A program made the position numbers and the translations under genes. A stretch of DNA of 35,530 bases from Bacteroidales bacterium (GTDB lineage Bacteria; Bacteroidota; Bacteroidia; Bacteroidales; UBA12077): NCBI GenBank assembly GCA_019038645.1, contig JAHOYT010000056.1, forward strand, positions 1 to 35,530, read 5' to 3'. This document shows, one piece after another, positions 23,702 to 33,002 of this stretch; the stretch's first letter is position 1, and each line of letters begins with the position of its first letter. Under the pieces are notes generated by a model that saw only the letters and a list, made by a program, of their open reading frames with translations, ran no database searches and was not told the origin of the DNA.

Positions 23702-25879
23702 TTATAAATTTTCAAGAATGAAATTTGTCATTCTTGAAAATAAATGTAAACGTGTACTATCACCTTTAATGCTATGAGCTTTATCAATATAAAATTGCAT
23801 CTCAAATTGTTTATTTGCTTCCGTGAGCTTTCGGGCTAACTCAACAGAATTCTGAAAATGAACATTGTCATCGCCTGTTCCGTGTATTAATAAATATTTG
23901 CCCTTTAGTTTATTAGTATGAGCTAGCAATCCATTGCTATCATAACCGGTAACATTATCTTTTGGCATTCCCATGTACAATTCTGTATAAATTGAATCAT
24001 AATATCGCCAGTTTGTGACAGGGGCTACAGCTATTGCCATTTCAAATACATCTGATCCCTGCAACAAACATGATGTTGACAAGAAACCACCATAGCTCCA
24101 TCCCCAAATTCCTGTTCTGGTTTCATCGATATAATCCAGCGAGCTTAAATATTCTGCAGCTTCAATCTGATCAATGGTTTCATATTTACCCAACTGGCCA
24201 TAAGTCATCTTTTTAAAATCTTCTCCTCGGCCTCCTGTACCTCTGTTATCTACACAAACTATAATATATCCTTTTTGAGCTAACATTTGATGCCACATAA
24301 AAAACTTTGGCCATGAGTCTATAACCCGTTGCGATCCTGGTCCTCCATATTGAAACATTAACATTGGGTATTTTTTTTCTAAATCAAAATTATTTGGTTT
24401 TATCATATATGCATTTAAATCCCATTTGCTTGACGGAGTATTAATGCATAAGAACTCTACATCTGAAAAATTATATTCACTTGCAGCATCTTGTAAATTA
24501 TTATTTTCTTCTAAAACTCGTATTATTTCCCCTTTTCTGTTGTGTAGTGTAATATATTCAGGCTCATTAGCATTAGAATAATAATTAATATGATATTTAA
24601 AACCGGCACTAAAATTTGCTTCGTTGGTTCCTGATTTAACAGAAAGTTTTTTCTTTTTTGTTCCATCGAGTTTAATTGAATATACAGCTCTTTTTAATGG
24701 CGATTCTTCTGCCGATTGATAAAACAATGTTTTTGTTTTGCAGTCAATTCCAATAAATTCAGTTACGTCCCAATCGCCTTTCGTTATTTGATTTATAAGG
24801 TTTCCGTATATATCAAATAAATATAAATGATTCCAGTCATCATTCTCACTGTTAATAACGAAATGTTTACCATCATCGGTCATTGTCATATACGAGTCAT
24901 CAATTCTTTCAATATAACTCTCATTTTTTTCTTCATATATTACTTCTGAATTTCCATAATCAGTATCAGAAATAAGTATTTCAATATGATTCTGCAACCT
25001 GTTTTCTCTGATTATCGCTAATTTATTATTTTTCGTAGTCCATTTTATTCTGGGAATGTACTGATCTGTAATTTCTCCGATATCCATTGTGTTGGTATTC
25101 TTACTATTGCAGTCATAAACATGAATACTTACAACTGAGTTTTTTTCGCCCGCTTTTGGATATTTGAATGCGTAATTTTCAGGATAAAGATCTTCATTAT
25201 ATTTGGTCATGTTAAATACTTTAACCTCACTTTCATCAAATTTATAATATGCTATCTTATTTCCTTCAGGTGACCAGAAAAATGCACGTGTAAACGAAAA
25301 TTCTTCTTCATATACCCAATCTGTTCCTCCGTTAATAATAAAGTTAAATTTACCATCGCTGGTAATTTGTTTTTCTTCACCTATTGCAAGATCCTTTATA
25401 AAAATATTGTTGTCTCTCACAAAAGCAACTTTTAAAGCATTTGGGGAAAAGGCAGCGTATTTTTGTTTTCCGTTTGCACTTAATTTTACTAAATATTTTG
25501 ATTCTATATCATAAATATAATATTCGGCTTCATAAGCTCTCCTGTATATATATTCTGCATTAACGGCAATAAGAATTTTGGACTCATCGGCAGAGAATTC
25601 ATAATCCTCAATTATGAAATCATCATCTGCTGAGTTAAATAGAATCCGAACAATATTACCTGTTTTGTAGCTGTATTTCACAATCTTTCTGCTTTCTTCC
25701 AGTGTCGTAAAATATTCCCCATCATTCATTGATCTCAATCCGCTAACAGTACTTTCACTAAAAGTGCTATTTGTATGAATTTCTTCAAGAGTAATTTCTT
25801 TATATTGTTCCTGAGAAAAACAAATCGATGTTTTAAATAGAACCAAAACTGCTATTAAAATGTTAGTTATTATTCGCAT
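23702..25879 (-). CDS. dipeptidyl peptidase IV-type S9 serine peptidase, secreted
   Basis: A 725-residue exopeptidase. A signal peptide (~1-22, IITNILIAVLVLFKTSICFS) directs it to the periplasm or cell surface. The DPPIV_N beta-propeller spans ~90-440 and includes YEEEFSFTRAFFWSP, whose paired Glu residues anchor the substrate amino terminus. The alpha/beta-hydrolase domain is C-terminal: nucleophile Ser595 in GIWGWSYGGF, Asp in HGTGDDNVHF, His in KAHSIKGD. It should release X-Pro/X-Ala dipeptides, supporting peptide nutrition. It is divergent from thrS. A 13-bp hairpin overlaps its last codons. Confidence 0.95.
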   Translation of the reverse strand: MRIITNILIAVLVLFKTSICFSQEQYKEITLEEIHTNSTFSESTVSGLRSMNDGEYFTTLEESRKIVKYSYKTGNIVRILFNSADDDFIIEDYEFSADESKILIAVNAEYIYRRAYEAEYYIYDIESKYLVKLSANGKQKYAAFSPNALKVAFVRDNNIFIKDLAIGEEKQITSDGKFNFIINGGTDWVYEEEFSFTRAFFWSPEGNKIAYYKFDESEVKVFNMTKYNEDLYPENYAFKYPKAGEKNSVVSIHVYDCNSKNTNTMDIGEITDQYIPRIKWTTKNNKLAIIRENRLQNHIEILISDTDYGNSEVIYEEKNESYIERIDDSYMTMTDDGKHFVINSENDDWNHLYLFDIYGNLINQITKGDWDVTEFIGIDCKTKTLFYQSAEESPLKRAVYSIKLDGTKKKKLSVKSGTNEANFSAGFKYHINYYSNANEPEYITLHNRKGEIIRVLEENNNLQDAASEYNFSDVEFLCINTPSSKWDLNAYMIKPNNFDLEKKYPMLMFQYGGPGSQRVIDSWPKFFMWHQMLAQKGYIIVCVDNRGTGGRGEDFKKMTYGQLGKYETIDQIEAAEYLSSLDYIDETRTGIWGWSYGGFLSTSCLLQGSDVFEMAIAVAPVTNWRYYDSIYTELYMGMPKDNVTGYDSNGLLAHTNKLKGKYLLIHGTGDDNVHFQNSVELARKLTEANKQFEMQFYIDKAHSIKGDSTRLHLFSRMTNFILENL
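23709..23740 (-). terminator. hairpin overlapping the 3' end of the S9 peptidase gene
   Basis: TTTTCAAGAATGA and TCATTCTTGAAAA form a perfect 13-bp stem with a 6-nt loop. On the minus strand the stem ends two codons before the TAA stop at 23702 and is followed by the U-rich TTTATAAT. A terminator built into the coding end is the simplest reading. Confidence 0.55.
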
Positions 25880-25990
25880 GATAGAAATTTTTATAATTTG
25901 ATATAAAATGAAAATGAAATTTAATTTTTGAGGGAATAAAAATAGTATTAATTCTTAAAGATTTGATTAATAAGTTAAGCAAAGAATTTA

Positions 25991-25998
25991 TATCTTTG
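25991..25998 (+). promoter_or_regulatory. thrS promoter -7 element TATCTTTG
   Basis: An exact TAnnTTTG match 27 nt before the thrS ATG. An upstream TTTG exists but is about 25 nt away, so the -33 element is poor. The implied leader is about 20 nt. Confidence 0.55.
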
Positions 25999-26024
25999 CA
26001 ATCCGAAAATGAAAACTATTAAGA

Positions 26025-27977
26025 ATGATTAAAATAATATTCCCCGATAATTCTATACGTGAATATAATGAAGCTGTTTCAGGATATGAAATAGCAAAAG
26101 ATATAAGTCCTCGTTTGGCAAAAGAAGTTTTATCAATTACAGTTAATGATGAAGTCCGTGATTTGCAGCGTTCGGTTGAAAGTGGTGCTAAAATTAAGTT
26201 ACATAAATGGGATGATTCAGAAGGCAAACAGGCATTTTGGCATTCATCAGCACATTTAATGGCAGAAGCTCTTGAAGCTCTGTATCCTGGCATCAAATTA
26301 GGTATTGGACCTTCCATTGAAAATGGATTTTATTATGATGTTGATTTACCTGAAGGTGAAGTTATCACTGATGCTGATTTTCCAAAGATTGAGTCAAAAA
26401 TGAAAGAACTTGCACAACAGAAAAGTGAATATATGCGAAGTGAAATTTCCAGGCAGGAAGCTCTTAATTTTTATACTAAAAAGGGAGATGAATATAAAGT
26501 TGAACTTATAAATGATCTTGAAGATGGTACAATTACATTATATAAACATGGTAATTTTACTGATTTATGTAAAGGTCCACATTTACCTGATACAGGGTAT
26601 ATTAAAGCAATAAAAATATTAAGTGTTGCAGGTGCATACTGGCGTGGCGATGAAAAACGGAAGCAGTTAACCAGAGTTTACGGTATTACTTTTCCTAAAC
26701 AAAAAATGCTGGAAGAGTATCTTGTTTTACTTGAAGAAGCTAAAAAGAGGGATCACCGTAAAATTGGTAAAGAATTAGAATTATTCACATTCTCCCAAAG
26801 AGTTGGACAAGGTTTGCCTATGTGGTTGCCAAAAGGTGCTGAGCTTCGTGAGCGATTAGAGAATTTTTTAAAGAAAATTCAAAAGAGGTATGGATATCAA
26901 CAAGTAATTTCTCCACATATTGGATTAAAAGAATTATGGGTAACATCAGGGCATTACGAAAAATATGGTAAGGATTCGTTTCAGCCTATTAATACACCGG
27001 CCGATGGCGAAGAATTTTTATTAAAACCAATGAACTGTCCGCATCATTGCGAAATTTATAAGCACAAACCACATTCATACAAAGATTTACCGGTTCGTTA
27101 TGCGGAGTTTGGTACTGTTTACCGTTACGAGCAAAGTGGTGAATTACATGGATTAACACGTGTTCGTGGTTTTACACAAGATGATGCTCATATCTTTTGT
27201 CGTCCGGATCAGCTAAAAGATGAGTTTAAGAAAGTAATGGATATAGTGTTTATTATTTTTAATGCTCTTGATTTTAAGAATTTTACTGCACAAGTTTCCT
27301 TACGTGATCCTAACGATAAAGTAAAATATATTGGTAGCGATGAAAATTGGGAGAAATCGGAAGCGGCAATATTGGAAGCAGTAAAAGAAAAGGATTTGAA
27401 TTGTGTTATTGAATACGGTGAAGCTGCATTTTATGGTCCTAAATTAGACTTTATGGTAAAAGATGCTCTTGGGCGTCAGTGGCAGTTAGGAACAATTCAG
27501 GTTGATTATAATTTACCGGAAAGATTTGAACTGGAATATACAGGAGCCGATAATCAAAAGCACCGTCCGGTTATGATTCATAGAGCACCGTTTGGATCAA
27601 TGGAAAGATTTGTTGCAGTACTAATTGAACATACAGCCGGAAAGTTTCCTTTATGGTTAACTCCCGATCAGGTTGTTGTACTTCCGGTAAGCGAAAAATT
27701 CAATGATTATGCCGAAAAAGTTTTGAATTTCCTAAATAATTACGATATTCGCACATTAATTGATGATCGTAACGAGAAGGTAGGTAAAAAGATACGGGAT
27801 AATGAAATGAAAAAAATACCTTATCTTCTAATTGTTGGTGAAAAAGAATTTGATAATGAGACTGTTTCTGTAAGAAAACAGGGTGATGGAGACAAAGGAA
27901 TTATGAAATTGGAAGAATTTGCAGAATTAATTAATAAAGAAGTTAAAACTCAAACAGAATCATATAAAATAAATTAA
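26025..27977 (+). CDS. thrS: threonyl-tRNA synthetase
   Basis: A 650-residue class II synthetase that charges tRNA-Thr. TGS domain 1-~62; editing domain with [11 protein letters not shown] and KGPHLPDTG; catalytic core with [10 protein letters not shown] (zinc Cys), motif 2 around [20 protein letters not shown], and motif 3 [12 protein letters not shown]-terminal anticodon-binding domain ([10 protein letters not shown] to the end). Full length. It heads the conserved thrS-infC-rpmI-rplT block. A 7-codon frame (26009-26032) overlaps its start codon. Confidence 0.98.
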   Translation: MIKIIFPDNSIREYNEAVSGYEIAKDISPRLAKEVLSITVNDEVRDLQRSVESGAKIKLHKWDDSEGKQAFWHSSAHLMAEALEALYPGIKLGIGPSIENGFYYDVDLPEGEVITDADFPKIESKMKELAQQKSEYMRSEISRQEALNFYTKKGDEYKVELINDLEDGTITLYKHGNFTDLCKGPHLPDTGYIKAIKILSVAGAYWRGDEKRKQLTRVYGITFPKQKMLEEYLVLLEEAKKRDHRKIGKELELFTFSQRVGQGLPMWLPKGAELRERLENFLKKIQKRYGYQQVISPHIGLKELWVTSGHYEKYGKDSFQPINTPADGEEFLLKPMNCPHHCEIYKHKPHSYKDLPVRYAEFGTVYRYEQSGELHGLTRVRGFTQDDAHIFCRPDQLKDEFKKVMDIVFIIFNALDFKNFTAQVSLRDPNDKVKYIGSDENWEKSEAAILEAVKEKDLNCVIEYGEAAFYGPKLDFMVKDALGRQWQLGTIQVDYNLPERFELEYTGADNQKHRPVMIHRAPFGSMERFVAVLIEHTAGKFPLWLTPDQVVVLPVSEKFNDYAEKVLNFLNNYDIRTLIDDRNEKVGKKIRDNEMKKIPYLLIVGEKEFDNETVSVRKQGDGDKGIMKLEEFAELINKEVKTQTESYKIN

Positions 27978-28005
27978 TTATTAACTAAATCAGGAGGACC
28001 AAGTC

Positions 28006-28569
28006 ATAGCAGGACCAAGACCAAGAAACAGAAGGCCATTTAAAAAGGAAGAACCGGCACATAAGATCAATAATAATATACGTGCCAGAGCTGTCAGATT
28101 AGTTGGGGAAAATATCGAAAATCCCGAAGTTTATTCTATTCAGGATGCCTTAAAACTTGCAGATGAGATGGAACTTGATTTGGTTGAAATATCGCCTAAT
28201 GCAGATCCACCGGTATGTAAGATAATTGATTATCAAAAATTCCTTTATCAGCAAAAAAAGAAACAAAAGGAGTTAAAGTCAAAAACTCAGAAAGTGGTGC
28301 TTAAAGAAATAAGGTTCGGTCCTAATACTGATGAGCACGATTATCTGTTTAAACTTAAACATGCAGAAAAATTTCTCGAAGATGGTGCTAAAGTAAAAGC
28401 TTTTGTATTTTTTAAGGGAAGAACAATTCTTTTTAAAGAAAAAGGTGAAATTTTATTACTTAGGTTAGCACAGGATTTGGAGGATTTTGGAAAGGTTGAG
28501 CAATTGCCTAAGCTGGAAGGAAAAAGAATGATTATGTTCATAGCACCTAAAACTGCTAAGAAAAAATAA
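28006..28569 (+). CDS. infC: translation initiation factor IF-3 with AUA start codon
   Basis: A 187-residue IF-3 that binds the 30S subunit and proofreads start codons. N-domain ([40 protein letters not shown]), lysine linker ([16 protein letters not shown]), C-domain ([13 protein letters not shown] to the end). In-frame stops upstream and the absence of ATG/GTG/TTG before residue ~55 leave ATA at 28006 as the only start giving a full protein (AGPRPRNRR...). AGGAGG lies 8 nt before it, a strong Shine-Dalgarno sequence. infC is known for poor start codons (AUU in E. coli) that allow IF-3 to repress its own synthesis; AUA fits that scheme. The first methionine, at 28168, would remove most of the N-domain. 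Confidence 0.93.
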   Translation: MAGPRPRNRRPFKKEEPAHKINNNIRARAVRLVGENIENPEVYSIQDALKLADEMELDLVEISPNADPPVCKIIDYQKFLYQQKKKQKELKSKTQKVVLKEIRFGPNTDEHDYLFKLKHAEKFLEDGAKVKAFVFFKGRTILFKEKGEILLLRLAQDLEDFGKVEQLPKLEGKRMIMFIAPKTAKKK

Positions 28570-28596
28570 TATATTTTAATTTAAATTATAGTAGAA

Positions 28597-28794
28597 ATGC
28601 CAAAGATGAAGACAAATGCTGGGGCTAAAAAAAGATTTAGCTTAACAGGTTCAGGGAAGATTAAAAGAAAACATGCTTTTAAAAGTCATATCTTGACTAA
28701 GAAGTCCACAAAAAGAAAGAGAAATCTTACTGCTACAGGACATGTAGATAAGGCAGACGAAAACAACATTAAGTTGTGTTTAGCAATGAAGTAA
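28597..28794 (+). CDS. rpmI: ribosomal protein bL35
   Basis: 65 residues with the bL35 signature: [20 protein letters not shown] then [20 protein letters not shown]. Full length, 27 nt after infC and 99 nt before rplT, in the canonical order. It is part of the 50S subunit. Confidence 0.97.
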   Translation: MPKMKTNAGAKKRFSLTGSGKIKRKHAFKSHILTKKSTKRKRNLTATGHVDKADENNIKLCLAMK

Positions 28795-28893
28795 TCTTTT
28801 AATTAAATTATTTATCAAGTTTTTAACCAGGATGAATTAGCCGAAATAAGTGCCGAAAAGAGCGGCCGCTAATCGTTCACAAAAAGAAAAATT

Positions 28894-29241
28894 ATGCCAA
28901 GATCAGTAAACTCAGTTGCTTCAAGAGCAAGAAGGAAGAAAATTTTAAAGCACACAAAAGGCTATTTCGGAAGAAGAAGTAATGTTTGGACCGTAGCTAA
29001 AAACGCATATGAAAAAGGTTTATCATATGCTTACAGAGACAGAAAAACAAAGAAGAGAAATTTCAGAGCTTTATGGATTCAAAGAATTAATGCAGGTGTT
29101 AGAGAACACGGAATGTCATATTCTGATTTCATGGGAAAATTAAACAAAAAAGGTATAGCACTTAACAGAAAAGTATTAGCTGATTTAGCAATGAATCACC
29201 CAAAAGCTTTTGCTGAAGTTGTTAAGGTTGTTAAGAAATAA
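28894..29241 (+). CDS. rplT: ribosomal protein bL20
   Basis: 115 residues, basic, with [35 protein letters not shown] and [18 protein letters not shown]. It binds 23S rRNA early in 50S assembly and in several bacteria represses its own operon. The 99-nt rpmI-rplT spacer holds a 10-bp palindrome AGCGGCCGCT at 28861-28870, GC-rich for this genome. The operon ends at the terminator 23 nt downstream. Confidence 0.97.
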   Translation: MPRSVNSVASRARRKKILKHTKGYFGRRSNVWTVAKNAYEKGLSYAYRDRKTKKRNFRALWIQRINAGVREHGMSYSDFMGKLNKKGIALNRKVLADLAMNHPKAFAEVVKVVKK

Positions 29242-29263
29242 TTATTTCTTCAATAATTCAAAG

Positions 29264-29294
29264 AAGGGAAGCGTTTATGCTTCCCTTTTTTTAT
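29264..29294 (+). terminator. rho-independent terminator after rplT
   Basis: AAGGGAAGC, loop GTTTAT, GCTTCCCTT, then a T-run. A 9-bp perfect stem closing the thrS-infC-rpmI-rplT transcript. Confidence 0.92.
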
Positions 29295-29382
29295 ATTTAC
29301 AAATCCTTTTTACTGAATTAACATTTTTTAAGAAAAATTTATAAATCTTTAATTTGGTTTTCAATATCTTGCGAGGAATTAA

Positions 29383-30108
29383 ATGTACTCTATGAATATA
29401 GCAATTTTTGGATATGGAAAAATGGGCAGGGAAATTGAAAAACTTGCATTGGATCGTAAACATGAAGTTGTTTTACGAATCGATGAAAATAATATAAGTT
29501 CCATAAGCAAAAATGATTTCAAAAAAGTAGATGTTGTTATAGAATTTTCAACTCCTGAGAGTGCATTTTCAAATATTAATCTGTGTTTCGATAATAATAT
29601 GCCTGTTGTAAGTGGAACAACGGGCTGGATAGGTAAAATAGACGAAATCATAAATAGATGTAAAACTGAGAATAAAACATTTTTTTATGCGTCTAATTTT
29701 AGTCTGGGAGTAAATTTATTTTTTAAGCTAAATAAATATCTGGCTAAGTTAACGAATAATTTCTCCGATTATAATGTGAAAATTGAAGAAACACATCATT
29801 CACAAAAGCTTGATGCGCCAAGCGGAACAGCAATTACAATTGCCGAAGGCATTATTGAAAATATGGATCGAAAGAATAATTGGGAAAAGGAGAAATCAGA
29901 TTCAAAAAATACAATTCCAATTAAATCTTTTAGAGAAGGAACAATGCCGGGTAATCATAAAGTAATTTACGATTCACTGTTTGATAAAATTAGTATTGAA
30001 CACGATTCAAAAAGCCGAAAGGCATTTGCTCTTGGAGCAGTCTTAGCAGCAGAATTTATAGTTGATAAAAAAGGCTATTTTACAATGGACGATTTATTAA
30101 AATTTTAA
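29383..30108 (+). CDS. dapB: 4-hydroxy-tetrahydrodipicolinate reductase
   Basis: A 241-residue NAD(P)H-dependent enzyme of the diaminopimelate/lysine pathway. The Rossmann motif FGYGKMG is at the N-terminus, VSGTTGW and FYASNFSLGVNLFF in the middle, and the catalytic His pair and substrate loop in EETHHSQKLDAPSGTA. Full length for the short Bacteroidota form. The first ATG is preferred because GAGGA lies just before it; the ATG three codons later (29392) is possible. lepB follows by 18 nt. Confidence 0.96.
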   Translation: MYSMNIAIFGYGKMGREIEKLALDRKHEVVLRIDENNISSISKNDFKKVDVVIEFSTPESAFSNINLCFDNNMPVVSGTTGWIGKIDEIINRCKTENKTFFYASNFSLGVNLFFKLNKYLAKLTNNFSDYNVKIEETHHSQKLDAPSGTAITIAEGIIENMDRKNNWEKEKSDSKNTIPIKSFREGTMPGNHKVIYDSLFDKISIEHDSKSRKAFALGAVLAAEFIVDKKGYFTMDDLLKF

Positions 30109-30126
30109 TTTATATATTAGAATAAA

Positions 30127-31536
30127 ATGACACTAAAAGAATTATTAAAAAATAAGTATTTCAAGTTTGCTATTGCTGCAATAGCCTATTTGTTATGGGT
30201 AATCTGGATTAAGAATTTTTGGTTTTTATTCGGTTTGTTTGTAATTATTGATATGCATTTAAGCCATATTGTTAACTGGACTTTCTGGAAAAAGAGAGGT
30301 GAATCAAAAGCGAAAAATGCTGTTGTTGAATGGCTTGACGCTTTGATTTTTGCAGTTATAGCAGCAACACTTATCAGAATGTTTTTAATCGAGGCATATA
30401 CTATTCCAACATCATCAATGGAGAAAACATTACTCGTTGGCGATTACCTTTTTGTAAGCAAAGTCAGTTATGGCCCAAAGTTACCAAATACACCATTATC
30501 GTTTCCGTTTGCACACCATACCTTGCCGTTAACAAAGTATAAAAAATCTTATGTTGAATGGATTAAAAAACCTTATAAGCGCATTGCAGGTTTTAGTGAT
30601 ATAAAACGAGATGATATTGTTGTTTTTAACTTTCCGGCGGGTGATACTGTGGTTCTTGAAATGCAGGAGCAGGATTATTACTCAATTATGCGACAGTATG
30701 CCGATGAATTGAAAAGAAGAGATATTCAGCTTGGTAATGCAATTAAAACATTCGACACTTATAAAAGTACGGCAAGAAAATATTTATGGGATCAGTTTAA
30801 CGTAACTGTACGGCCTGTTGATAAAAGAGAAAACTATATTAAGAGATGCGTTGCAATTCCTGGTGATTCAATAAAAATTGAACATAGTCAGGTATTTATT
30901 AACGGAAACAAACAAGAGTATTTTTCTGATATGCAATATGATTATTTTGTAAAAACCAATGGCAAACAAATTAATTCAAAGCATTTGGAGCGTATGAATA
31001 TTGCTGTTGATGACAGAAGATTTATTTCTTCAAATTCAATGTATGAACTTCCGCTTACAAATGAGAATGTTGTAAATTTAAAGAATATGCAGGCAGTTTC
31101 TTCTGTATCCAAATATGAAAATACAAATATAAATATGGCAAATATTTCTATATTTCCTTTTAATGCAGATTACCCGTGGACAGAAGATAATTTTGGACCA
31201 CTTTATATCCCCGAAAAAGGAGTAACTATAGATTTAACAAAAGAAAATCTGCCTTTATATCAACGCATTATTGAAACTTATGAAGGAAATGAATTAAATG
31301 TAGATGGAAACGGAATTTATATTAACGGGGAATTGGCTAAAACATATACTTTTAAAATGGATTATTATTTTATGATGGGAGATAACCGCCATAACTCTGC
31401 CGATTCAAGATACTGGGGATTTGTACCCGAAGATCATGTTGTAGGAAAAGCAGTTTTTATATGGTTATCGTTGGATAAGGATCAACAATTTTTGAATAAA
31501 ATTCGATGGAAGAGAATGTTTTCTTTAATTCATTAA
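30127..31536 (+). CDS. lepB: signal peptidase I
   Basis: A 469-residue membrane peptidase that removes signal peptides after Sec export. N-terminal helices lie at ~14-50 and ~70-90. The catalytic Ser97 is in [18 protein letters not shown], the general-base Lys in [13 protein letters not shown], and the C-terminal box is [20 protein letters not shown]. The long insertion between boxes (about 250-400) is the usual Bacteroidota form. It is in an operon with dapB and ends at a strong terminator. Confidence 0.96.
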   Translation: MTLKELLKNKYFKFAIAAIAYLLWVIWIKNFWFLFGLFVIIDMHLSHIVNWTFWKKRGESKAKNAVVEWLDALIFAVIAATLIRMFLIEAYTIPTSSMEKTLLVGDYLFVSKVSYGPKLPNTPLSFPFAHHTLPLTKYKKSYVEWIKKPYKRIAGFSDIKRDDIVVFNFPAGDTVVLEMQEQDYYSIMRQYADELKRRDIQLGNAIKTFDTYKSTARKYLWDQFNVTVRPVDKRENYIKRCVAIPGDSIKIEHSQVFINGNKQEYFSDMQYDYFVKTNGKQINSKHLERMNIAVDDRRFISSNSMYELPLTNENVVNLKNMQAVSSVSKYENTNINMANISIFPFNADYPWTEDNFGPLYIPEKGVTIDLTKENLPLYQRIIETYEGNELNVDGNGIYINGELAKTYTFKMDYYFMMGDNRHNSADSRYWGFVPEDHVVGKAVFIWLSLDKDQQFLNKIRWKRMFSLIH

Positions 31537-31560
31537 TAGAAAATATTAAGATATATTTAC

Positions 31561-31590
31561 ACCGGATAGTTAGCTATCCGGTATTTTTTT
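31561..31590 (+). terminator. rho-independent terminator after lepB
   Basis: ACCGGATAG, loop TTAG, CTATCCGGT, then ATTTTTTT. A 9-bp perfect stem with a strong T-run, ending only 3 nt before the next start codon. Confidence 0.9.
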
Positions 31591-31593
31591 AAT

Positions 31594-32214
31594 ATGAGCA
31601 ATATAATATTATTATCAACCGCATATCTGGCTCCGGTTCAGTATTATACAAAATTTCTAGTGTATGATAAAGTCATTATTGAAGCTCATGAAAATTTTAT
31701 AAAACAGACGTATAGAAACAGATGTAAAATATACGGAGCTAACGGCGAACTAACTTTAACAATTCCGGTTAAAAAAATCAATACAAAAACAAAAATTAAG
31801 GAGTTGTTAATTGATTACGATACGAACTGGCGTAAGTTACACTGGAAATCAATAGAATCTGCTTATAATTCTTCTCCGTTTTTCGAATATTACGCCGATG
31901 ATTTTCTTCCTTTGTTTACAAAAAAATTTAATTTTTTATTTGACTTGAATACTGAACTGCTCAGTATGATTCTGAGTATTCTGGATGTTAATCATAAGCT
32001 TAATTTCACTGATAAATATGTTAATAGTGACGGCGATATTGATGATATGAGGGAAAGTATTCATCCGAAAAAGAAAATTGAGGATCAACAATTTAAAATA
32101 ATTAAGTACACTCAGGTTTTTCAACAAAAAACCGGATTTATTCCAAATTTGAGTATCATCGATTTATTATTTAACGAGGGACCAAACGCAACTGAAATTT
32201 TAAATCTTTCATAA
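31594..32214 (+). CDS. wbqC: WbqC-family protein
   Basis: 206 residues of the WbqC-like family. The opening LLSTAYLAPVQYYTKFLVYD, YRNRCKIYGANGELTLTIPV in the first third and DTNWRKLHWKSIESAYNSSP followed by FFEYY are typical. Members are linked to polysaccharide or glycolipid sugar modification, but their reaction is not settled for this clade. In Bacteroidota it commonly follows lepB. The start codon comes right after the lepB terminator with no Shine-Dalgarno sequence, so expression probably relies on readthrough or a promoter inside the lepB end. Confidence 0.9.
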   Translation: MSNIILLSTAYLAPVQYYTKFLVYDKVIIEAHENFIKQTYRNRCKIYGANGELTLTIPVKKINTKTKIKELLIDYDTNWRKLHWKSIESAYNSSPFFEYYADDFLPLFTKKFNFLFDLNTELLSMILSILDVNHKLNFTDKYVNSDGDIDDMRESIHPKKKIEDQQFKIIKYTQVFQQKTGFIPNLSIIDLLFNEGPNATEILNLS

Positions 32215-32300
32215 AGGATTGGTTTTTAATAAAAAAAGTTTCGAAAAAGAATATTTTAATTAACTTTGGCTTCAGTTTAAAACAAAACCTAAAATTATAA

Positions 32301-32675
32301 ATGAATAGCTTAGTAATTCAAAAAACGGATTCTTCTCCTGAGATTTCTTTTTTAGCAAACGGTCAGTTAAAAATTTACGGACGTTCATTACCCGAAGATG
32401 TTCATAAATTCTATGACCCGATTATTGACTGGGTTAAATATCTTGAAACAAATGAAGTAAAAGTTGATTTAAAACTTGAATATTTAAATACTTCATCTAC
32501 AAAAAAAATATTAAACCTGTTAATTGCACTGGACGAGAATGATAAGATCGCAGAAATTAATGTTAACTGGTACTATGAATTTGATGATCTTGAAATGGAA
32601 GACCTTGGAGGTATATATAAAGATGAGTTAAGTAGGATTAAGTTTCATTTTATCGAAGGCGTAGATATTTTTTAA
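32301..32675 (+). CDS. SiaC/DUF1987 regulatory phosphoprotein
   Basis: 124 residues of the DUF1987 family, named SiaC from Pseudomonas, where the unphosphorylated protein activates a diguanylate cyclase and is controlled by the SiaB kinase and SiaA phosphatase. Family marks are SSPEISFLANGQLKIYGRS, the acidic YDPIIDWVKYLE, and the phospho-site region LEYLNTSSTKKI (Thr67 the likely residue). No siaA, siaB or cyclase is nearby, so the partner is unknown here. It is a single gene with its own short upstream region. Confidence 0.88.
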   Translation: MNSLVIQKTDSSPEISFLANGQLKIYGRSLPEDVHKFYDPIIDWVKYLETNEVKVDLKLEYLNTSSTKKILNLLIALDENDKIAEINVNWYYEFDDLEMEDLGGIYKDELSRIKFHFIEGVDIF

Positions 32676-32710
32676 ACCAGGTTATAACACTCAAAAATAA
32701 AATTAATCAG

Positions 32711-32732
32711 GAGCTGCTCTTATGGGCAGTTC
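32711..32732 (+). terminator. stem-loop after the SiaC-like gene
   Basis: GAGCTGC and GCAGTTC pair over 7 bp with one G-T pair, followed by only TTT. A weak terminator at best. Confidence 0.5.
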
Positions 32733-32979
32733 TTTGTTAATTAAAGCTTTAATTAATAACTTTAATTTCATCGTATAAACCCGGATGTTAATCAAAATAG
32801 GAATTTTGCTGAATTTGGTACGTTTTAACTGCCAGGTAATACAATATGTCTGATAATCAGCATTGTGACTGACTAACTTAGAGTTTATTAACAACCAGGG
32901 GTACATTTACTAAATGTAATATTAATAACATCAGTTCAACATATTACGTAAATTTATAATGTATTTTATATATTCGTAA

Positions 32980-32987
32980 TAATTTTG
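32980..32987 (+). promoter_or_regulatory. candidate -7 element TAATTTTG
   Basis: A TAnnTTTG match 15 nt before the ATG at 33003, with TTTA near 32953 as a weak -33. GGGAG at 32996-33000 may be the ribosome binding site; the leader would be very short. Confidence 0.4.
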
Positions 32988-33002
32988 TAAAAATCGGGAG
33001 AG

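Larger units (their letters stand above)
32676..33002. other. intergenic region with hairpin and promoter for the large secreted protein
   Basis: No gene is seen. It contains the stem-loop at 32711-32732 and a TAnnTTTG element near the following gene, listed separately. Confidence 0.5.

Noticed and set aside
28861-28870. AGCGGCCGCT palindrome in the rpmI-rplT spacer as a regulatory operator
   Set aside because: Only 10 bp, single copy, and no leader structure resembling known L20 control was recognised; mentioned only as a local oddity.
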